Assembly: GCF_014288055.1 (NCBI RefSeq)
Contig: NZ_JACOPK010000001.1
Span: 186,001 to 250,000, forward strand
Length of the DNA stretch: 64,000 nt
Direction: 5' to 3'
Source of the DNA: Agathobaculum hominis
GTDB lineage: Bacteria; Bacillota; Clostridia; Oscillospirales; Butyricicoccaceae
Below are positions 59,613-64,000 of this stretch, in pieces. The translations under genes were made by a program, and so were the position numbers. Numbering within the stretch: the first letter of the stretch is position 1; the number at the start of each line of letters is the position of its first letter. The notes under the pieces were generated by a model, which saw only the letters and a program-made list of their open reading frames with translations, was not told the DNA's origin and ran no database searches.

Positions 59613-61217
59613 TTAGCCCTTATACGTCTCGCGGAAGTCGAGGAACTCGTCGTAGGTGCATTCCTTGTCGAGTACGCCCTTCTCGCGGATTTCAATGATA
59701 CGGGTCGCGATCGTCTGAACGAACTCATGGTCGTGCGACGCGAACAGAACCGTGCCCTTGAAGTCGCGCACGCCGTTATTGACCGCCGTGATGGACTCCA
59801 GATCGAGATGGTTGGTCGGCTGATCGACGACCAGCACGTTCGAACCGAACAGCATCATGCGCGCGAGCATCAGGCGGACCTTCTCGCCGCCCGACAGCAC
59901 GCGGACCGGCTTGTAAACATCGTCGCCCGAGAACAGCATGCGGCCGAGGAAGCCGCGCAGCGTGGACTCCAGCGTATCGGTCTGGGAGTACGGCGCGATC
60001 CAGTCGAGCATGTTCTCCTCGTGGCCGTCGAAGAACTCGTTGTTGTCCTTCGGGAAATAGCTCTGCGAGGTGGTAACGCCCCACTTGAAGCTGCCCTCGT
60101 CCGGCTTCATCTCGCCCATGAGGATCTGGAACAGCGTGGTCATTGCAAGCTCGTTGTCCGAGATGAACGCGATCTTGTCGCCGCGGCGCACGATGAACGA
60201 AACGTTGTCGAGCACCTTCTCGCCGTCGATGGTCTTGGAGATGCCGCGCACCTCGAGAATATCCTTGCCGGCCTCGCGGTCCTGCTGGAATGCGACCCAC
60301 GGATAGCGGCGAGAGGACGCCGGCATTTCCTCGACGGTCAGCTTGTCGATCAGCTTGCGGCGGCTCGTCGCCTGACGGGACTTGGACTTGTTCGCTGCAA
60401 AGCGCTGGATAAAGTTCTGCAGCTCCTTGATCTTCTCCTCGTTCTTGCGGTTCTGATCCTTGATCATGCGCTGAACGAGCTGAGAGGACTCGTACCAGAA
60501 CTCGTAGTTGCCGACATACAGCTTGATCTTGCCGTAGTCGATGTCGACGATGTGGGTACATACGTTGTTGAGGAAGTGACGGTCATGCGATACAACGAGG
60601 ACGGTGCCCTCGAAGTCCGCAAGAAAATCCTCGAGCCAGCGGATCGCCTGAATATCCAGATGGTTGGTCGGCTCGTCGAGCAGCAGGATGTCCGGCTTGC
60701 CGAACAGCGCGCGGGCGAGCAGGACTTTGACCTTCTCGACGTCGCCGAGGTTCTTCATCTCGGTGTACAGAATGGCGTCCGCGTCCAGACCAAGGCCGTT
60801 GAGCAGCTGGCTGGTCTCGGTCTCAGCGTCCCAGCCGCCCATCTCGGCGAACTCGGCCTCGAGCTCGGCGGCCTTGTTGCCGTCCTCCTCGGTGAACGGG
60901 TCCTTCATGTAAAGTGCGTCCTTCTCGCGCATGACAGCGAGCAGACGCTCGTTGCCGCCGAGCACTGTGTTGAGAACGGTCTCGTCGTTGAAGGCAAAGT
61001 GGTCCTGCTTGAGCACGCTCATGCGCGTCTTGGGCGCGATGGATACCGTGCCGGTGGACGGGTCGAGGTCGCCCGACAGAATGCGCAGGAAGGTGGACTT
61101 GCCGGCGCCGTTCGCGCCGATGACGCCGTAGCAGTTGCCCTGCGTGAATTTAAGGTTTACGTCCTTGAACAGCGGCTCACCGCTGAAGTTCAGGCTCAGT
61201 TCGCTGATATTGATCAT
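59613..61217 (-). CDS. ABC-F ribosome-associated ATPase (YbiT-like), Walker B Gln variant
   Basis: A 534-residue ABC-F protein with two ATPase domains and no membrane part. The first has GANGAGKST and LLLDEPTNHLD; the linker of about 80 residues (about 245-330) joins them; the second Walker A is degenerate (SDNELAMTTL) and the signature reads VLSGGEKVRLMLARM. In the second domain the Walker B is VVDQPTNHLD with Gln466 (CAG) where Glu is expected. The first signature is also unusual (NLGDVEKVKVLL). ABC-F proteins act in translation and antibiotic protection. The start at 61217 is ATG. Expression is likely high. Confidence 0.92.
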   Translation of the reverse strand: MINISELSLNFSGEPLFKDVNLKFTQGNCYGVIGANGAGKSTFLRILSGDLDPSTGTVSIAPKTRMSVLKQDHFAFNDETVLNTVLGGNERLLAVMREKDALYMKDPFTEEDGNKAAELEAEFAEMGGWDAETETSQLLNGLGLDADAILYTEMKNLGDVEKVKVLLARALFGKPDILLLDEPTNHLDIQAIRWLEDFLADFEGTVLVVSHDRHFLNNVCTHIVDIDYGKIKLYVGNYEFWYESSQLVQRMIKDQNRKNEEKIKELQNFIQRFAANKSKSRQATSRRKLIDKLTVEEMPASSRRYPWVAFQQDREAGKDILEVRGISKTIDGEKVLDNVSFIVRRGDKIAFISDNELAMTTLFQILMGEMKPDEGSFKWGVTTSQSYFPKDNNEFFDGHEENMLDWIAPYSQTDTLESTLRGFLGRMLFSGDDVYKPVRVLSGGEKVRLMLARMMLFGSNVLVVDQPTNHLDLESITAVNNGVRDFKGTVLFASHDHEFVQTIATRIIEIREKGVLDKECTYDEFLDFRETYKG

Positions 61218-61349
61218 GTAGAAGCTTCCTCCATATGACGTGGCTTTCGTGCCTTTGTCTCCAATTATATAATCCTAATCAGTATAGCACAAAACAACGT
61301 GATTTTACAGAGTTTTTCTGCGTTTCTCTGTATTTTTGTTCATATTGTC

Positions 61350-61378
61350 TTGAAAACGCGCCCGGAAAGCGTTATACT
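61350..61378 (+). promoter_or_regulatory. promoter of the nitroreductase-sirtuin pair
   Basis: TTGAAA and TATACT with 17-base spacing, 76 bases before the start. Confidence 0.6.
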
Positions 61379-61454
61379 GTATTCATCGTACAAAAACACG
61401 CAGACGCATGCCGGAGGAGGACTTCCTCCGGTCGTGAAACAGGAGGTCATTTCC

Positions 61455-61976
61455 ATGTCTGAGCTTATGAACATCATCAAATCCCGCCGTTCCACCCGTG
61501 CCTTCAAGCCCGAGCTTCCGCCGGTCGAGCAGATCCGCCGGATCGTTGAAGCGGCTGAGTGGGCGCCGTCCGGCATGGGCAGATACAACTGGCATTTTTC
61601 GGTCGTTTACAACCCGGAAAAGACGCTGAAGCTCGCACGCGCTATCGCTGAGGCGGACAACCGCGGCCCCGAGTACAATTTCTACGGCGCGCCGGTCATC
61701 ATCAACATCTCCTGCGAGCGCGACGACCGCAACGCCCTGCTCAACGGCGCGGCCGCTATCGAAAATCTGATGCTCGCGGCGACCGAGCTCGGCCTCGGCT
61801 CCTGCTGGATTAATCAGGTGCGCGACCAGTGCGACGTACCGGCTGTCCGCGCCCTGCTGACCGAGTACGGCACGCCGGAGGACCACATCGTAACCTGCTC
61901 CGCCGCTATCGGCTACATTGCAAAGGAGACCCAGCCGCACGAGCGCAGGGAAGGCGTCTGCAACATCGTCAAGTAA
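61455..61976 (+). CDS. nitroreductase-family flavoprotein (second)
   Basis: A 173-residue nitroreductase-family protein: IIKSRRSTRAFKPELPPVEQI at the N-terminus, APSGMGRYNWHF (ring contact), SCWINQVRDQCD and GYIAKETQPHERREG at the end. FMN-dependent NAD(P)H reductase, substrate unknown. The ATG at 61455 follows GGAGGTCA; the frame is open upstream to 61299 without a ribosome site. It is 27 bases upstream of the Sir2 gene. Confidence 0.88.
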   Translation: MSELMNIIKSRRSTRAFKPELPPVEQIRRIVEAAEWAPSGMGRYNWHFSVVYNPEKTLKLARAIAEADNRGPEYNFYGAPVIINISCERDDRNALLNGAAAIENLMLAATELGLGSCWINQVRDQCDVPAVRALLTEYGTPEDHIVTCSAAIGYIAKETQPHERREGVCNIVK

Positions 61977-62003
61977 AAACGGGAAGGAAAGAAGGAATTT
62001 TCT

Positions 62004-62720
62004 ATGACTTCTGAAATCGCAAAGCTCAAGGAATGGGTCGACGGCTGCGACAACATCGTCTTTTTCGGCGGCGCAGGCGTTTCGACCGAGAGCGGCATTC
62101 CGGATTTCCGTTCGGTAGACGGTCTGTACAATCAGCAGTACAAGTATCCGCCGGAGACCATTCTCAGCCACACGTTTTTCCTCAGCGAGACCGCAGAATT
62201 CTACCGGTTCTACCGCGCGAAAATGCTCGCGCTCGACGCGCAGCCGAACGCTGCGCACCTCAAGCTCGCAGAATGGGAGCGCGAGGGAAAATGCCGCGCT
62301 GTCGTCACGCAGAACATCGACGGACTGCACCAGAAGGCCGGCTCGAAGGAGGTGCTCGAGCTGCATGGCTCGGTGCTCCGCAACTACTGCATGCGCTGCC
62401 GCAGGCCGTATCCGGTCGAGAAGATCGCCTCCGGCACCGGCATCCCGAAGTGCGACTGCGGCGGCACGATCAAGCCGGATGTCGTTCTGTATGAGGAGGG
62501 ACTCGACAGCTATACCATCAACAAGAGCGTTGAATACATTTCCAGAGCGGATATGCTGATCATCGGCGGCACGTCGCTCGCGGTTTACCCGGCGGCCGGT
62601 CTGATCGACTATTATCGCGGAAACAAGCTCGTTCTCGTCAACAAGTCTCCTACTCCGGCAGACCGCAGAGCCGATCTGGTCATTCACGCGCCGATCGGCG
62701 AGGTATTCTCGCAGCTTTAG
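62004..62720 (+). CDS. cobB: Sir2-type NAD-dependent protein deacylase
   Basis: A 238-residue sirtuin. It shows FGGAGVSTESGIPDFRS (NAD binding), VTQNIDGLHQKAG, the catalytic His in ELHGSVLRN, a Cys pair (YCMRC, KCDC) for zinc and GGTSLAVYPAAGLI. It removes acyl groups from Lys using NAD. GGAAGGAAAG precedes the ATG. It is the second gene of the nitroreductase pair. Its stop is TAG, showing that TAG is used normally as a stop here. Confidence 0.95.
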   Translation: MTSEIAKLKEWVDGCDNIVFFGGAGVSTESGIPDFRSVDGLYNQQYKYPPETILSHTFFLSETAEFYRFYRAKMLALDAQPNAAHLKLAEWEREGKCRAVVTQNIDGLHQKAGSKEVLELHGSVLRNYCMRCRRPYPVEKIASGTGIPKCDCGGTIKPDVVLYEEGLDSYTINKSVEYISRADMLIIGGTSLAVYPAAGLIDYYRGNKLVLVNKSPTPADRRADLVIHAPIGEVFSQL

Positions 62721-62734
62721 TTTCAAAGTGCACA

Positions 62735-62774
62735 AAAGGAGAGCGCATCGTTCAAGACTGCGCTCTCCTTTTTC
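62735..62774 (+). terminator. cobB terminator
   Basis: AAAGGAGAGCGCA and TGCGCTCTCCTTT form a 13-bp stem, followed by TTTTT. Confidence 0.9.
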
Positions 62775-62788
62775 TGTTTGCGGAAATG

Positions 62789-62825
62789 AAAAGGGACAGG
62801 AGCCATGCGGCATCCTGTCCCTTTT
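62789..62825. terminator. bidirectional terminator before metY
   Basis: AAAAGGGACAGGA and TCCTGTCCCTTTT form a 13-bp stem with an 11-base loop; it serves both cobB and the convergent metY gene. Confidence 0.9.
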
Positions 62826-62852
62826 GCTCTGCCCCGGAGGGAGACTTGATTT

Positions 62853-64000
62853 TTAGTTGAATGCCTGCTCAAGGTCAGCCAGAATATCGTTGATATTCTC
62901 GGTGCCGATGGAGAGGCGGATGGTGCCCTGATGGATACCCTGATCCTCGAGCTCCTCAGCGGTCAGCTGAGAGTGCGTGGTGGTAGCCGGGTGGATGACC
63001 AGGCTCTTGACGTCTGCAACGTTCGCGAGCAGAGAGAAGATCTGGAGCTTGTCGATGAACTTGAACGCTGCGTCCTTGCCGCCCTTGATGTCGAAGGTGA
63101 AGATGGAAGCGCCGCCGTTCGGGAAGTACTTCTCGTACAGAGCGTGGTCCGGGTGCTCCGGCAGAGACGGATGATTAACGTGCTCGACCTGCGGATGGTT
63201 CTTGAGGAATTCAACGACCTTTTTGGTGTTCTCGACATGGCGCTCGATGCGCAGAGACAGCGTCTCGGTGCCCTGCAGGAGCAGGAAAGCGTTGAACGGA
63301 GAGATGGCAGCGCCGGTGTCGCGGAGAAGGATTGCGCGGATATAGGTTACGAAAGCAGCCGGGCCGACAGCGTCCGCGAAGGAGATGCCGTGGTAACTCG
63401 GGTTCGGGTCAGCGATCGGAGCGTACTTGCCGGAAGCCTTCCAGTCGAACTTGCCGGAATCGACGATAACGCCGCCGAGGGTTGTGCCGTGACCGCCGAT
63501 GAACTTGGTTGCGGAATGTACAACGATGTCAGCACCGTACTCGATCGGACGGATGAGGTACGGAGTGCCGAAGGTGTTGTCGATGACAAGCGGCAGGCCG
63601 TGCTTGTGCGCGATCTTAGCGATCTCCTCGATGTCCGGAATGTCGGAGTTCGGGTTGCCGAGGGTCTCGATGTAGACAGCCTTGGTGTTGTCCTTGATCG
63701 CGCCCTCGAGCTCTGCGAGGTTGTGCGCGTCAACGAAGGTGGTCTCGACGCCGAACTGGGGCAGGGTGTGCGCGAGCAGGTTGTAGCTGCCGCCGTAGAT
63801 GGTCTTCTGCGCTACGATGTGGTCGCCTGCCTGAGCGAGCGCCTGAATGGTGTAGCTGATCGCTGCTGCACCGGAGGCGGTTGCCAGAGCTGCGACGCCG
63901 CCTTCGAGAGCTGCAATGCGCTTCTCGAAAACGTCCTGCGTAGAGTTGGTCAGACGGCCGTAGATGTTGCCTGCGTCGGCAAGACCGAAACGGTCGGCTG
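62853..64000 (-). CDS. metY: O-acetylhomoserine sulfhydrylase, second copy (truncated by window edge)
   Basis: A minus-strand frame from 64000 to the TAA at 62853-62855 encodes the last 381 residues of a Cys/Met-metabolism PLP enzyme. The visible part includes YGRLTNSTQDVFEKRIAALEG, ATASGAAAISY, IETLGNPNSDIPD, the PLP Lys in IVVHSATKFIGGHG, and LRIERHVENTKKVVEF. The N-terminal residues lie outside the window. It is a paralogue of the enzyme at 19659-20924 but clearly diverged. Strong codon bias suggests high expression. Confidence 0.9.
   Translation of the reverse strand, partial: ADRFGLADAGNIYGRLTNSTQDVFEKRIAALEGGVAALATASGAAAISYTIQALAQAGDHIVAQKTIYGGSYNLLAHTLPQFGVETTFVDAHNLAELEGAIKDNTKAVYIETLGNPNSDIPDIEEIAKIAHKHGLPLVIDNTFGTPYLIRPIEYGADIVVHSATKFIGGHGTTLGGVIVDSGKFDWKASGKYAPIADPNPSYHGISFADAVGPAAFVTYIRAILLRDTGAAISPFNAFLLLQGTETLSLRIERHVENTKKVVEFLKNHPQVEHVNHPSLPEHPDHALYEKYFPNGGASIFTFDIKGGKDAAFKFIDKLQIFSLLANVADVKSLVIHPATTTHSQLTAEELEDQGIHQGTIRLSIGTENINDILADLEQAFN

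Noticed and set aside
59421..61238. Plus-strand frame of about 600 codons opposite the ABC-F gene
   Set aside because: Shadow of the conserved minus-strand ABC-F gene; its start lies in the repeat region.

Overview
The window looks like chromosomal DNA of a GC-rich, low-copy-repeat-rich, endospore-lineage Firmicute, most likely a gut Clostridia/Oscillospirales type. This is inference from Spo0A, SpoIVB, a LysM/GH18 spore-type hydrolase, FeoA/FeoB with a cysteine-rich partner, reverse rubrerythrin, MetY-type sulfhydrylases, and strong TTGACA/TATAAT promoters with AGGAGG ribosome binding sites. No rRNA or CRISPR array was seen.

Left core (0-32 kb): radC; divergent spoIVB and spo0A (the Spo0A receiver has Glu in place of the phospho-Asp); two tRNA-Leu genes; bioY behind a BirA-type operator; then a five-gene plus-strand cluster of hybrid histidine kinase, giant BspA-like surface protein, MoxR ATPase, DUF58 protein and membrane transglutaminase-like protein (catalytic Cys replaced). 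Next come a LacI-type regulator with an esterase, small membrane proteins, a GNAT-metY pair, a translationally coupled DUF896-cca-HD-YjbQ group, nitroreductase, and an iron block (DUF3793 protein, flavodoxin, feoA, feoA, feoB, cysteine-rich partner). Related 16-bp GTTAG palindromes recur upstream of the iron genes, so they probably form one iron-responsive regulon.

Accessory island (about 32.1-52.75 kb): it starts and ends in broken copies of a dispersed repeat that is also present intact elsewhere in the window. It holds a serine-recombinase gene split into two pieces about 11 kb apart. Between the pieces lie aldo/keto reductase, LysR, a UvrA-like ATPase with an in-frame stop, a RibD-like reductase, a frameshifted hydrolase, a CMD-cupin protein, MerR, a MITE-like element, a metal P-type ATPase and TetR. 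Beyond them are TnpV, gene remnants, and an intact sugar-acid module (KdgT permease, two-part UxaA-type dehydratase, DHDPS-family aldolase, IclR) whose promoters share a TTCCG/CGGAA palindrome.

Right core (52.8-64 kb): DEDDh exonuclease-BRCT protein; CAP-domain secreted protein; a complete IS21-family insertion with a 7-bp target duplication and a nonsense-interrupted istA; an Rrf2-rubrerythrin operon with a perfect Fur-type 7-1-7 box upstream; a large copy of the dispersed repeat; an ABC-F ATPase with an unusual Glu-to-Gln change; nitroreductase; Sir2 deacetylase; and a second MetY gene running off the window.

The most unusual items are the Spo0A phosphosite substitution, the repeat family whose hairpin covaries between copies, the island that sits where the centre of such a repeat pair would be, the iron palindrome set, and an unassigned multibranched RNA-like structure before feoA.
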